The notes: generated from the letters alone by a model not told the origin. A DNA stretch of 64,000 nt from Actinacidiphila yeochonensis CN732 (GCF_000745345.1 NZ_JQNR01000004.1:496001-560000); one strand, 5' to 3'. Numbered from the stretch's first letter, positions 42,847-51,412 are shown. A program made the numbers and translations.

Positions 42847-44250
42847 TTACTTGCCTCGAATATGAAGCCGGCCCGTCAGCCGGGCGGATGAGGGGCCGTC
42901 CTGACCCTCCCGGACGGCCGTGACGCGGTGTCGGTGGTGATCCCGCCCGCCGTACGGCGCGTGCGGCGGCCGCGCGCGGGCGGTGCGAACCGGACCGGGG
43001 GCTTGGCGCCCGCTCGGCGCCGCGTCGTGATCCTTCTCGGTGGCGACGGCGGAGGCGGACAGGAGCGTCGCAGCGGAGAGGCCGCCCCAGAGGGCGGTCG
43101 GGCCGTGGGAGGCGAGAGCGGTGATGACCGCCGGGGAGACGGCGAGGCCGAAGCCCGTGGAGAGCTGGAATCGGGCGAGGGCACGTCCCAGGACAGGGGC
43201 CGGGGCGAGGGCGGTGACAAGTGCGGTGGCGCTGCCGGCGTAGATGATCTCGCCGATGGCGCAGACCACGGACACCGAGGCGACGGCCGGGGCACCCCAG
43301 CCGTGTCCCAGCGGGGTGGCCGCGAGGAAGCCCAGGTAGGCAGCGGCGAGGACCAGGCCGGCGAGAGCCAGCACGGCCCGCCGGGAGAAGCGGGACATGA
43401 AGACGGTGACCGGCACCTGCAAGGTGACCACCAGCACCGTGTTCGCCACGAAGACGGCCCCCGACCACACCGGGGACGCGTGCAGCTGTTCCACCAGGAC
43501 CAGGGGGAGCGCGATTTCGGGGACGTTGAGGCAGAAGACGTAGACGACGTTGGCGGCCAGCAGCACGCGCATCCGGGGTGCGGGCCCGTCGGCCCTGGCC
43601 CCGCCCCTGTCCCCGCCCTTGTTCCTGTCCTCGGCCGGAGCAGCGGCCGGACGCGCGCACAGGTGGACCGACCATGCCAGGGCCGCAGCGGCGAGGTAGG
43701 CGAGCCCTGTGAGGGCTGCCAGCGCCTGCAACGCGGCGGTACCGCCCGCCAGGCACGCGGTGGCGAGGAGGGCGCCCGCGCCCAGGCCGGCGTTGCGCAG
43801 GGCGCGGCCGGCCGCGAGAGCGGCGTCGCGTTCGCGGCCGTGGGCGACCGTGGCCACGAGAGCCGCGTGGGCGGCCGGCCACGCCTGGTTTCCGAGGCCG
43901 AGGAAGAGCGCCGCCGTGGCGAACAGCCGGACGTGCCCGGCCGGGGTGGCCAGCAGCAGCGCCACGCCCAGCACCCGCACCAGCATCGACGCCGCCACGA
44001 CCGTGCTGCGTGCGCCCCGGTCCAGCCAACGGCCCACCGCGGGCACGCACACCAGACCCGCGACGGTGCCGACCGTCATGGCGATGCCGGTGGCCGACGC
44101 GGACAGCTTCAGCACCGTCACCCCGTAGAGCAGCAGAAAGGGCCGCAGCAGGCCGGTGCCGAGCGCGTCCACGGCCAGAGCGACGGCATAGCGGGGGCCT
44201 CCGGAGGCACGGACGAGGGCGCGCGGCTGGATCCCGGTGGTGGTTGCCAT
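42847..44250 (-). CDS. MFS transporter
   Basis: 467 residues with about 12 membrane helices. Motif A-like GRWLDRGARSTVVAASMLV is between helices 2 and 3; a cytoplasmic loop near the centre (about residues 208-228) is Asp/Gly/Lys-rich. The last 60 residues are hydrophilic, His/Arg-rich and probably cytoplasmic. Substrate unknown. ATG at 44250. It is divergent from an ArsR regulator across a strong palindrome, so its expression is probably repressed by that regulator. Confidence 0.9.
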   Translation of the reverse strand: MATTTGIQPRALVRASGGPRYAVALAVDALGTGLLRPFLLLYGVTVLKLSASATGIAMTVGTVAGLVCVPAVGRWLDRGARSTVVAASMLVRVLGVALLLATPAGHVRLFATAALFLGLGNQAWPAAHAALVATVAHGRERDAALAAGRALRNAGLGAGALLATACLAGGTAALQALAALTGLAYLAAAALAWSVHLCARPAAAPAEDRNKGGDRGGARADGPAPRMRVLLAANVVYVFCLNVPEIALPLVLVEQLHASPVWSGAVFVANTVLVVTLQVPVTVFMSRFSRRAVLALAGLVLAAAYLGFLAATPLGHGWGAPAVASVSVVCAIGEIIYAGSATALVTALAPAPVLGRALARFQLSTGFGLAVSPAVITALASHGPTALWGGLSAATLLSASAVATEKDHDAAPSGRQAPGPVRTARARPPHAPYGGRDHHRHRVTAVREGQDGPSSARLTGRLHIRGK

Positions 44251-44284
44251 GGCGTCAACGGTGCGTTCGGCCGCCGGGCCGGCG

Positions 44285-44315
44285 GCGTCGGTTGACGGAA
44301 ACCGTCAACCGACGC
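44285..44315. promoter_or_regulatory. 31-bp palindrome, ArsR operator candidate
   Basis: Arms GCGTCGGTTGACGG (44285-44298) and CCGTCAACCGACGC (44302-44315) are perfectly complementary with only AAA between them. It lies 35 bp from both the MFS and the ArsR start codons. Confidence 0.75.
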
Positions 44316-44349
44316 GGCGGTCGGCCGTCTGACCGGAAAGGATGAGGGG

Positions 44350-45435
44350 GTGACGTTGAGAATCGACATCGGCGGTCCGCCGGGCGGGCGGCTGCGGTTC
44401 GCCGCCTCCCCGCTGGCCGAGCTGACCGCGATGCTGCACGTGCTGGCCGAACCCGGACATCACCCGCGGCTCGCCGGCTGGGCCGGGGACGTCTGGGCCG
44501 GGCTGCGGCCGGAGCTGGCCGAGCGGCTCAGGGAGGCGGAGTTCCTCTGGCGTTCCTCACGAGCCGACTTCCTGGTTCCCGCCCGTCCCCGGCCGACCCT
44601 CGCCGAGGAGTTGGACGACGTGGACCGGATCGACGACGAGACCTACGTGACCGCCGCGCTCGTCACCACGTGCGGCAGCAACAGGGTCCACTTCGCCGGT
44701 CCTTCGCCGCTCGCCGACGCGACGGCGCGCGAACGGGCCCTGGACCTGGCCCAGGCCCGCGGCGCGCTCCAGGAGGCCTTCGCGGAGCGGCTGCTCGCGG
44801 ACCCGGCCGCCGTGCGGGCGCGGGTGCGGCACACCCTCGAACAGTGCGCCGAGGCGTTCTTCGACACGGCCTGGACGGGCATAGCCGTGCGGCTCGCCAC
44901 CGATCTGCGTCTGAAGAACGACCTGTTGAAGCGCCAGGGCATCGGGGCGGCACTCGCATCGGTCTCCGGCGCCGTCACCCTGGCACCGGACGGCGACAGC
45001 GTCATCGTGGACAAACTCCAGGACAGTGCGACCAGCGCCCACGGCACCGGGGTCACGTTCCTCCCCAGCGTCTTCGGCCGCCCGCACCTGGTAGCCGTCC
45101 ACGCGCCCGGATGGCAGCCGGTGGTGCAGTACCCCGTGGCCGAGTCGAGCCCCTCGGAGCCGGTACCGCTGGAGACGGTCACGCTACGGCTGGAGGCACT
45201 CGCGCATCCGGTACGGCTGCGCCTGCTGCGCACCCTGGCGCGCGGCCCGCACACCACCGGCGAGCTGGCGCACGCCTGGGAGCTCTCGCCCCCGGAGGTC
45301 TCCCGCCACCTCGCCGTGCTGCGCCGCTCGGGCCTGCTCACGACCCGGCGGCACGGTCGCTACGTCCGCTACGCCCTCAACCTGCCCGATCTGACGGCGC
45401 TGGGGGCCGACCTGCTGGCGGCCGTGCTGCGCTGA
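44350..45435 (+). CDS. ArsR-type regulator with DUF5937 N-terminal domain
   Basis: 361 residues, GTG start at 44350 after GGAAAGG and GAGGG. The first 250 residues resemble DUF5937 (LRFAASPLAELTAMLHVLAEPGHHPRLAGWA), probably a ligand-sensing or dimerisation region. A C-terminal winged helix at about 275-350 (EALAHPVRLRLLRTLARGPHTTGELAHAWELSPPEVSRHLAVLRRSGLLTTRRHGRYVRYAL) matches ArsR DNA-binding domains. No metal-binding cysteines appear in the wHTH. It is divergent from the MFS gene across a 31-bp palindrome. Confidence 0.92.
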   Translation: MTLRIDIGGPPGGRLRFAASPLAELTAMLHVLAEPGHHPRLAGWAGDVWAGLRPELAERLREAEFLWRSSRADFLVPARPRPTLAEELDDVDRIDDETYVTAALVTTCGSNRVHFAGPSPLADATARERALDLAQARGALQEAFAERLLADPAAVRARVRHTLEQCAEAFFDTAWTGIAVRLATDLRLKNDLLKRQGIGAALASVSGAVTLAPDGDSVIVDKLQDSATSAHGTGVTFLPSVFGRPHLVAVHAPGWQPVVQYPVAESSPSEPVPLETVTLRLEALAHPVRLRLLRTLARGPHTTGELAHAWELSPPEVSRHLAVLRRSGLLTTRRHGRYVRYALNLPDLTALGADLLAAVLR

Positions 45436-45454
45436 GCGGCCTCGGCCTTCCTGA

Positions 45455-46240
45455 TCAGTGCTTGCGCAGAGCCGCCTCGATGCTGCGCATGATCTCGGCC
45501 GGCGAGGCGTCCGTCCGTGCGACGGCGACCACCACCTCGCCCTGGCGGGAGACCGACGGGGCCGCCGGGCCGGCCTTGGACGGTATCCGGCCGGCTCCGA
45601 TGCCCGTGCCGAACGTCCGCTTGATGACGGCGAAGGCGTGGTCCAGTTGCGCCTCGACGTCGCCCTTCCCGCCGGCCCGCAGCCAGCGCCGCAGCACGTG
45701 GTTGTGGGCGGCCACCACCGCGGAGGCCGCGACCTCGGCCAGCAGCGGGTCGTCGTCGCCGTCGCGTTGGGCGCCCTCGTCGAAGTGGCCCAGCAGGTAG
45801 CGGGTGAAGAGCCGCTCGTAGCGCGCCACCGAGGCGATCTCGCGTTCGCGCAGGGTGGGCACCTCGCGGGTCAGCCGGTACCGCTCGACCGACACCTCGG
45901 GCATGTACGCGTACATCCGCAGCACCTCGGTGATGCCCCGGCACACGGTGTCCAGCGGGTGCTCGCGTGGATCGGCGGAGTCCAGCACCTCCTGCACCCT
46001 GACCAGCGTGTCGTCGTGGTCGGGGAAGATCGCCTCCTCCTTGGAGCGGAAGTGGCGGAAGAAGGTGCGCCTGGCGACACCCGCGCTCGCCGCGATCTCG
46101 TCGACGGTGGTGGCCTCGTAACCCTGCGTGGCGAACAGCCGCATGGCCGCCGCCGCGAGGTCCTGCCGTACCCGTTGACGCTGGGCAGCCGCGCGGCCGC
46201 CGGCGGTGTCCGCTGAGGCGGTCTTCACAGGCTGGGGCAT
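45455..46240 (-). CDS. TetR family transcriptional regulator
   Basis: 261 residues, ATG at 46240. The N-terminal HTH reads RLFATQGYEATTVDEIAASAGVARRTFFRHFRSKEEAIFPDHD, a common actinobacterial TetR. The C-terminal domain has long helices and the last 60 residues carry low-complexity Ala/Gly segments. A 22-bp palindrome lies 125 bp upstream and may be its operator. From its position it could control the ccr operon downstream or the 3-hydroxyacyl-CoA dehydrogenase gene upstream (inference). Confidence 0.9.
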   Translation of the reverse strand: MPQPVKTASADTAGGRAAAQRQRVRQDLAAAAMRLFATQGYEATTVDEIAASAGVARRTFFRHFRSKEEAIFPDHDDTLVRVQEVLDSADPREHPLDTVCRGITEVLRMYAYMPEVSVERYRLTREVPTLREREIASVARYERLFTRYLLGHFDEGAQRDGDDDPLLAEVAASAVVAAHNHVLRRWLRAGGKGDVEAQLDHAFAVIKRTFGTGIGAGRIPSKAGPAAPSVSRQGEVVVAVARTDASPAEIMRSIEAALRKH

Positions 46241-46364
46241 GTGGGGAACCTAACACGGCCAGGTAAAGCGGCTCCCAGGTGGCCGGAAACAACCGTTCGC
46301 GGCCCGGCCCGGGACGCGCGGTCCGGCGGGCGGCCGCGGCAGGGTGGTCGGAGGGGGCGGACGT

Positions 46365-46386
46365 GTGTTCCCGCGCGCGGGAACAC
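46365..46386. promoter_or_regulatory. 22-bp perfect palindrome upstream of TetR
   Basis: GTGTTCCCGCG with its complement CGCGGGAACAC, no spacer, flanked by ACG/CGT that also pair after one mismatch. Probably a TetR-type operator. Confidence 0.6.
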
Positions 46387-46494
46387 GCGTGGGCGAAGAG
46401 CGGGACCGGACGGCGGGCGGGGACGCGCGGCCGACCGCGGTCGGTGGGCCGGGACGGCTGTGCGGGCGTACGCAGGGGCCGGCGTCCGGAGCCG

Positions 46495-46600
46495 CCGGGT
46501 AAGGACCGCACGCCCCTGGGCGCCGCCCCTTACCCGGTCCAGGGGGCGGCCGGGGTCCGCTGCTGGTAAGGACCGTGCTCCAAGGCGTACGCCCCTTACC
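46495..46600. repeat. Two homologous GGGTAAGG/CCTTACCC hairpins
   Basis: Hairpin 1: CCGGGTAAGG (46495-46504) with CCTTACCCGG (46528-46537). Hairpin 2: GGTAAGG (46565-46571) with CCTTACC (46594-46600). The two units are direct repeats of each other (GGTAAGGACCG...CGCCCCTTACCC). They lie beyond the stop of the dehydrogenase gene in its direction, so they may be tandem terminators. The rest of 46241-46731 shows no gene. Confidence 0.6.
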
Positions 46601-46731
46601 CGTCATGCGCGGCCGGACCCCTTGAGGGCGCGGGGCCGGGCCGGGCCTGCCGCTGACCAGCCCACGACGGCCCGGGCTCGACGGCCCCGCGCCGACCGCC
46701 CCGGCTCGACGCCCGGCCCCGTGGCGGCGCC

Positions 46732-48558
46732 TCAGCGGCGGGCGTGCTCGCGGAAGCCCCGGCCGGTCTTGCGGCCCAGGCAGCCCGCCGACACCAGGTG
46801 CTCCAGCAGCGGCGCCGGCGCGAGCCCCGGGTCGCGGAACTCCCGGTGGAGGACCCGCTCGATGGCCAGGGAGACGTCCAGGCCCACCACGTCGAGGAGC
46901 TCGAACGGCCCCATGGGGTAGCCGCCGCCGAGCTTCATCGCCGCGTCCACGGCGTCCACCGTGGCGTAGTGGTCCTGCACCATCTTCACCGCGTTGTTCA
47001 GGTACGGGAACAGCAGCGCGTTGACGATGAAACCGGCCCGGTCGGCGCAGTCCACCGGGTGCTTGCCCAGCCGCGCCGACACCTCGCGGACGGTGGCGGC
47101 CGCCTCCTCGCCGGTGAGCACCGTGGAGACCACCTCCACCAGCCGCATCGCCGGCGCCGGGTTGAAGAAGTGCATGCCCACGACGGCGTCCGGGCGGCCG
47201 GTGGCGCGGGCGACGGCCACGACGGGCAGCGACGAGGTGGTGGTGGCCAGCACCGCGCCCGGCCGGCAGACCTTGTCGAGGGTCCGGAACAGCTCCTGCT
47301 TCACGAACAGGTCCTCCGCGACCGCCTCGACCACCAGGTCGGCCGCCGCCAGGTCGTCGTACGACACGGCCGGCGCGACCAGCCCCACGGCCTCGTCGCG
47401 CCGCGCCGGCGTCAGCCGCCCCTTCGCCGCCGACCGGTCCAGCGAGGCCACGACCCGCGCGACGGCCCGCTCGGCCTTCGCCGGCGTCCTCGCCGCCAGC
47501 ACCACCGGCAGCCCGGCCCTGGCGAAGACCTCGGCGATACCGGCCGCCATGGTGCCCGATCCGGCCACGCCCACCCGCCGCACCGGCCGCCCGCCGGAGT
47601 TCCGTCCGGACGTCCCGCCCAGGGCCGTTCCGGAGGCCGTTCGGGACGTCGCGCCCGGCACGGCCCCCGGCTTCGCGCCCGGCGTCCGCGCGTCGGCCAC
47701 CACCTGCGAGGAACCGGGTTCGGCGTAGGTGTAGAAGCCGCGCCCGGACTTGCGGCCGAGCAGCCCCGCGGCGGTGAGCTGCCGGAGCACCGGCGCGGGC
47801 GCGAGCAGCCGGTCCCGGGTCGCCTCGTACATCGCGTCCAGGACGGTGGTGGCGGTGTCCACGCCGACGAGGTCCAGAAGCGCCAGCGGGCCCATCGGCA
47901 GCCCGCAGCCCAGCCGCATGGCCGCGTCGATGTCCTCCCGGGTCGCGTAGCGCGCCTCGTACATCGCGGCGGCCTGGTTGAGGTAGCCGAAGAGCAGGCC
48001 GTCGGCGATGAAGCCCGGCCGGTCGCCGACGGGCACCGGCTCCTTGCCGAGGCCGCGCACCAGCGCGGTGACCGCGTCGGTGGACTGGGGCGAGGTCAGC
48101 ACCGTGGAGACCACCTCCACCAGCCGCATCGCCGGCGCCGGCGCGAAGAAGTGCAGGCCCAGCACCCGGTCGGGGCGGGCGGTGCCGGCGGCCAGCCGGG
48201 TCACCGACAGGGCGTTGGTGCCGGTGGCCAGGATGGTGTGCGGGGCGGTGACCCGGTCGAGGGCGGCGAACACCTCGCGCTTGACGTCGTACCGCTCGTC
48301 CACCACCTCCACCACCAGGTCGGCGCCGGCGGCGGCGCCGAGGTCGCCGTAGGCGCGGAAGCGGGCGAGCACGTCGGGCCGCTCGTCCGCGGCGAGCCGG
48401 CCGCGCTCCACCGCCCGGGCGGTGCGCGCCTCCAGCACGGCCGCGGCCCGCCGGGCCGCGTGCCGGTTCACGTCGATGCCGACCACCTCGTGGCCGGCGC
48501 TGACCAGTACTTCGGCGATGCCGGTCCCCATGGTGCCCAGGCCGACCACGGCGATCAT
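46732..48558 (-). CDS. Tandem-fused 3-hydroxyacyl-CoA dehydrogenase
   Basis: 608 residues made of two complete 3-hydroxyacyl-CoA dehydrogenase units (about 1-295 and 325-608). Each has a Rossmann motif (VVGLGTMGTGIAEVL; VAGSGTMAAGIAEVF) and a C-terminal domain (GCGLPMGPLALLDLVGVDT; GGGYPMGPFELLDVVGLDV). The second unit has the canonical GMHFFNPAPAMRLVEVV with the catalytic His and Glu; the first has GLHFFAPAPAMRLVEVV, losing the Asn. Length and fusion match homologues near ccr in Streptomyces. It probably oxidises or reduces 3-hydroxybutyryl-CoA, feeding crotonyl-CoA for Ccr. A GTG at 48630 could extend it by 24 residues. Confidence 0.9.
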   Translation of the reverse strand: MIAVVGLGTMGTGIAEVLVSAGHEVVGIDVNRHAARRAAAVLEARTARAVERGRLAADERPDVLARFRAYGDLGAAAGADLVVEVVDERYDVKREVFAALDRVTAPHTILATGTNALSVTRLAAGTARPDRVLGLHFFAPAPAMRLVEVVSTVLTSPQSTDAVTALVRGLGKEPVPVGDRPGFIADGLLFGYLNQAAAMYEARYATREDIDAAMRLGCGLPMGPLALLDLVGVDTATTVLDAMYEATRDRLLAPAPVLRQLTAAGLLGRKSGRGFYTYAEPGSSQVVADARTPGAKPGAVPGATSRTASGTALGGTSGRNSGGRPVRRVGVAGSGTMAAGIAEVFARAGLPVVLAARTPAKAERAVARVVASLDRSAAKGRLTPARRDEAVGLVAPAVSYDDLAAADLVVEAVAEDLFVKQELFRTLDKVCRPGAVLATTTSSLPVVAVARATGRPDAVVGMHFFNPAPAMRLVEVVSTVLTGEEAAATVREVSARLGKHPVDCADRAGFIVNALLFPYLNNAVKMVQDHYATVDAVDAAMKLGGGYPMGPFELLDVVGLDVSLAIERVLHREFRDPGLAPAPLLEHLVSAGCLGRKTGRGFREHARR

Positions 48559-48978
48559 GGAGGGCACGGAGAGCGGGGCGGGGGCGGCACCGGCGGATCG
48601 GGCCTCGGGCCGGGCGCCCGCGGCGGGCACGGACCCGGAGGGGGCGGACGCGGTTCCCGGCGCGGGCCGAGCGGAGGGGACGGAGGGACGGCAGCGGGGG
48701 ACGTCGGACGGTCCATCGCGTGACTCCAGTGACAGCGGGACACCCGGGCGCGTCGGCGTGCGGGCGTGAGGGTGGGAGTGGAGTCGCGGGGCCCTGCGGC
48801 CGCGGCCGTGCGGGCGACCCGCGCGAGCGGCGGGCCCTGTCCCGGGCCCGCCGTGAAGTGCCGAACCGACAACGGCAGTCCACCCGGCGGCGCGTCACCA
48901 CCGGCCGGGCGATCCCCTTCACGGTAACCGGCGGGTAACGTGCCCGCCACCCTTTTGCGCAGGTGATCTGTGAAGTGT
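48559..48978. other. 420-bp gap between dehydrogenase and GNAT genes
   Basis: No supportable gene. A hairpin GGCGGG/CCCGCC (48930-48948) near the GNAT 3' end may terminate that gene. The promoter of the dehydrogenase gene must lie here. Confidence 0.45.
48930..48948. terminator. Possible hairpin after the GNAT gene
   Basis: Six-base arms GGCGGG and CCCGCC with a 7-base loop, just beyond the GNAT stop at 48979 on the minus strand. Confidence 0.35.
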
Positions 48979-49512
48979 TCAGATGAGCGGGGCGGGTGGC
49001 AGGTCGCGGACGTAGCGGACCTCGGTCACCGGCGCGCCCCCGTACAGCTCCACCGCCGCCGTGCCGTCCGGGGCGAAGCCGGCGGCGGCGTAGAAGCGCC
49101 GGGCCCGCGCGTTCTCCGCGACCACCCACAGGGCGAGGCGGGAGCATCCCAGGGCGGCGGCGCGGCGCAGTACCTCGGCGGTGAGGGCGCGTCCGACGCC
49201 GGTTCCCACCCGCGCCGGCAGAACGTAGAGGGTGTACAGCTCGGCGAGCGGGCCGCCGGCCGGCTCGCCCCGGTAGGGCCCGAACGCCGCCCACCCCACG
49301 ACCTCGCCAACGGCGTCCTCGGCGACCAGGTTGTGCGCCCGGCCGGCGCCCCGGACGAGCATCTCCCGGCGCTCGGCGGCGTCCACCTCGACGTCCATCG
49401 CGTCCAGGTACGGCTGCGGCACGATGCCGGCATAGGCCCACCGCCATCCGGCCACCCGGAGCCCGGCCACCGCCCGGACGTCCGCCTCGACCATCGCCCT
49501 GACCACCGTCAC
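48979..49512 (-). CDS. GNAT family N-acetyltransferase
   Basis: 177 residues, GTG start at 49512. GNAT landmarks: VRAMVEADVRAVAGLRVAGWRWAYAGIVPQPYLDAM, AELYTLYVLPARVGTGVGRALTAEVLRRA (acetyl-CoA loop, with V/T in place of the usual R/Q-x-x-G) and ALWVVAENARARRFYAAAGFAPDGT. The substrate is unknown; related proteins acetylate amino groups of small molecules. Confidence 0.9.
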   Translation of the reverse strand: MTVVRAMVEADVRAVAGLRVAGWRWAYAGIVPQPYLDAMDVEVDAAERREMLVRGAGRAHNLVAEDAVGEVVGWAAFGPYRGEPAGGPLAELYTLYVLPARVGTGVGRALTAEVLRRAAALGCSRLALWVVAENARARRFYAAAGFAPDGTAAVELYGGAPVTEVRYVRDLPPAPLI

Positions 49513-49589
49513 GCCCGCGACCCTAGGGGCCGGGCCCGGCGGCGGCCCAACGGTTTTCAGCGCCGCCGCCGGGTGGCACCGCCGCCCCG

Positions 49590-50651
49590 TCACATCAGGG
49601 TGAGCTGGGTGCCGCCCTCCTCCGGCACGCGGCCGCCGTCCCCCCTCGCCGGCGCGCCGCCGGTGTCGGGCTCCTCGGCGCCGTCGGCGGCGGCGTCCCG
49701 GAACCCCCGAGCCGGGCCGCACCCGAACTCGGCGGCGAACTCGTGGACCTGGCGGGTGATCCGCCGCTGGTACCACTTCGGCGCGTAGGAGCCTCCCGCG
49801 TACAGCGCCTCGTAGCGCCGCAGCAGGTGCGGGTGGCGGCGGGCGAGCCAGGCCGTGTACCACTCCCTCGCCCCCGGACGCAGATGCAGCACCAGAGGCG
49901 TGACGGAGGTGGCGCCGGCCCCGGCTATGGCCCGCACGGTGGCCCGAAGCTGCGCGGGGGAGTCGCTGAGGAACGGCAGCACCGGCGCCATCAGCACGGA
50001 GGTCGGTATGCCGTTGGCGGCCAGGGTGCGGCACACCGCCAGCCGCGTCTCGGGGGAGGGGGTGCCCGGCTCGACGTCGCGCCACAGTCCGCCGTCGGTG
50101 AACCCGACCGACAGCGCCACGGACACCGAGGTGACCCGCGCCGCGTCCCGCAGCAGCTCCAGGTCCCGCAGGATCAGGGAGCCCTTGGTCAGGATGGAGA
50201 ACGGGTTCGCCCGGTCGCGCAGCGCGCCCAGGATGCCGGGCATCAGCTGGTAGCGGCCCTCCGCCCGCTGGTAGCAGTCCACATTGGTGCCCATGGCGAC
50301 GTGCTCGCCCCGCCACCGCGGCGAGGCCAGCTCCTGGCGGAGCAGCTCGGGCGCGTTCACCTTCACCACGATCTGGCTGTCGAAGTCGCGGCCGGTGTCC
50401 AGGTCCAGGTAGCTGTGCGTGCGGCGGGCGAAGCAGTAGACACACGCGTGGGAGCAGCCCCGGTAGGGGTTCACCGTCCAGTCGAAGCGCATCCGGGAGC
50501 CGGCCGGCACCCGGTTGAGGATCGAGCGGGCCCGCACCTCGTGGAAGGTGATGCCCCGGAAGCCCGGGGTGTCGAAAGTCCTGCTGGTGACCGCCGACGT
50601 GCCGAAGAGCGCGCCCGCGGAGTCGTCGGCGCCCAGCCCGTCCCAGCGCAT
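49590..50651 (-). CDS. Radical SAM protein, Rv2578c / spore-photoproduct-lyase-like family
   Basis: 353 residues, ATG at 50651 with AGGAGG upstream. The [4Fe-4S] motif is C66-SHA-C70-VY-C73 in WTVNPYRGCSHACVYCFAR. Further conserved blocks: ILTKGSLILRDLELLRDAARVTSVSVALS and YAGGSYAPKWYQRRITRQVHE. It matches actinobacterial Rv2578c-type radical SAM enzymes, whose reaction is unknown. An SOS-box-like site lies upstream, consistent with a DNA-damage link (inference; I recall the mycobacterial homologue listed as LexA-regulated). It is divergent from the SRPBCC gene. Confidence 0.9.
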   Translation of the reverse strand: MRWDGLGADDSAGALFGTSAVTSRTFDTPGFRGITFHEVRARSILNRVPAGSRMRFDWTVNPYRGCSHACVYCFARRTHSYLDLDTGRDFDSQIVVKVNAPELLRQELASPRWRGEHVAMGTNVDCYQRAEGRYQLMPGILGALRDRANPFSILTKGSLILRDLELLRDAARVTSVSVALSVGFTDGGLWRDVEPGTPSPETRLAVCRTLAANGIPTSVLMAPVLPFLSDSPAQLRATVRAIAGAGATSVTPLVLHLRPGAREWYTAWLARRHPHLLRRYEALYAGGSYAPKWYQRRITRQVHEFAAEFGCGPARGFRDAAADGAEEPDTGGAPARGDGGRVPEEGGTQLTLM

Positions 50652-50715
50652 GGCGCCCTCCTTCCGTCGTCCGTTCCCCCGCTGCCTCGCCGTTTCCGGC
50701 CGTCCCCCGTCCTGC

Positions 50716-50744
50716 TGTCGGCGCCGCGCGGTGCGGCGCCGACA
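50716..50744 (-). promoter_or_regulatory. Stable 5'-leader hairpin of the radical SAM gene
   Basis: TGTCGGCGCCGC and its exact complement (50716-50727 / 50733-50744) form a 12-bp stem with a 5-base loop. It would lie in the transcript leader about 65 bases before the ATG at 50651. Confidence 0.5.
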
Positions 50745-50751
50745 CCCACAA

Positions 50752-50767
50752 TAGAACACAGTTTCGA
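50752..50767. promoter_or_regulatory. SOS-box-like LexA site
   Basis: TAGAAC-ACAG-TTTCGA matches 10 of 12 positions of the mycobacterial SOS box TCGAAC-N4-GTTCGA. It lies in the divergent gap, 101 bp from the radical SAM start and 68 bp from the SRPBCC start, in an unusually AT-rich island. Confidence 0.55.
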
Positions 50768-50834
50768 AAATGGGGTGTGGTTGGCTGTGTGTCGCGTGAA
50801 ACAGCACGCCGGACAACTAAACCGAGGAGAAGTC

Positions 50835-51278
50835 ATGGCGCTGGTCGAGGCCACCACGGAGCGGATCGTCGCCGCGGACCCGGAGCGGGTCCACGCCGCC
50901 CTTGCCGACTACGCCGGCACCCGCGGCCGCCTGCTCCCTGCGCAGTACACCGAGTACGAGGTGCGCGAGGGCGGCCAGGGCGCCGGCACCGTCGTGCACT
51001 GGCGGCTCCAGGCCACGAGCAAGCGGGTGCGGGACTGCCTGTTCGAGGTCACCGAGCCCGGCCCCGGGCAACTGGTCGAGACCGACCGCAACTCCTCGAT
51101 GGTGACGACCTGGACGGTCACCCCGGCCGGTGCGGGCCGCAGCAAGGTGGTCGTCAGCACCACCTGGCAGGGGGCCACGGGCGTCGGCGGGTTCTTCGAG
51201 CGGACCTTCGCCCCCAAGGGCCTCAACCGCATCCAGGACGAGGTGCTCGCCGCGCTCGCCTCCGACGTGGAGAAGTGA
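50835..51278 (+). CDS. SRPBCC (START-like) family protein
   Basis: 147 residues, ATG at 50835 with GAGGAGAAG before it. The pattern (ADPERVHAALADYAGTRGRLLPAQYTEYEVREGG, then GTVVHWRLQAT and WTVTPAGAGRSKVVVSTTWQ) matches the polyketide-cyclase/dehydrase-like SRPBCC fold with a hydrophobic ligand pocket. Role unknown. The divergent radical SAM gene may share its SOS-like promoter region. Confidence 0.88.
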   Translation: MALVEATTERIVAADPERVHAALADYAGTRGRLLPAQYTEYEVREGGQGAGTVVHWRLQATSKRVRDCLFEVTEPGPGQLVETDRNSSMVTTWTVTPAGAGRSKVVVSTTWQGATGVGGFFERTFAPKGLNRIQDEVLAALASDVEK

Positions 51279-51345
51279 CGGCCTGATCCGCTCCCCGTCG
51301 CGCACCGGCCCGTAACGCCCCCGGCCGCCCTCCGGTTTCGCCCGC

Positions 51346-51365
51346 ATTCACTGGTACGGGTGAAT
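51346..51365. promoter_or_regulatory. Inverted repeat upstream of the MFS-fusion gene
   Basis: ATTCAC (51346-51351) and GTGAAT (51360-51365) with an 8-base spacer lie 48 bp before the MFS start. Candidate operator. Confidence 0.35.
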
Positions 51366-51412
51366 CTCCCCGCTTTGCGGGAATCGTCGCGCCCGCGTCT
51401 CGTTGTCGCCTC

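Noticed and set aside
51346..51365. Zinc-uptake-regulator box before the MFS fusion
   Set aside because: The inverted repeat is only 6 bp per arm and lacks the core expected of Zur sites; the gene is not a metal transporter.
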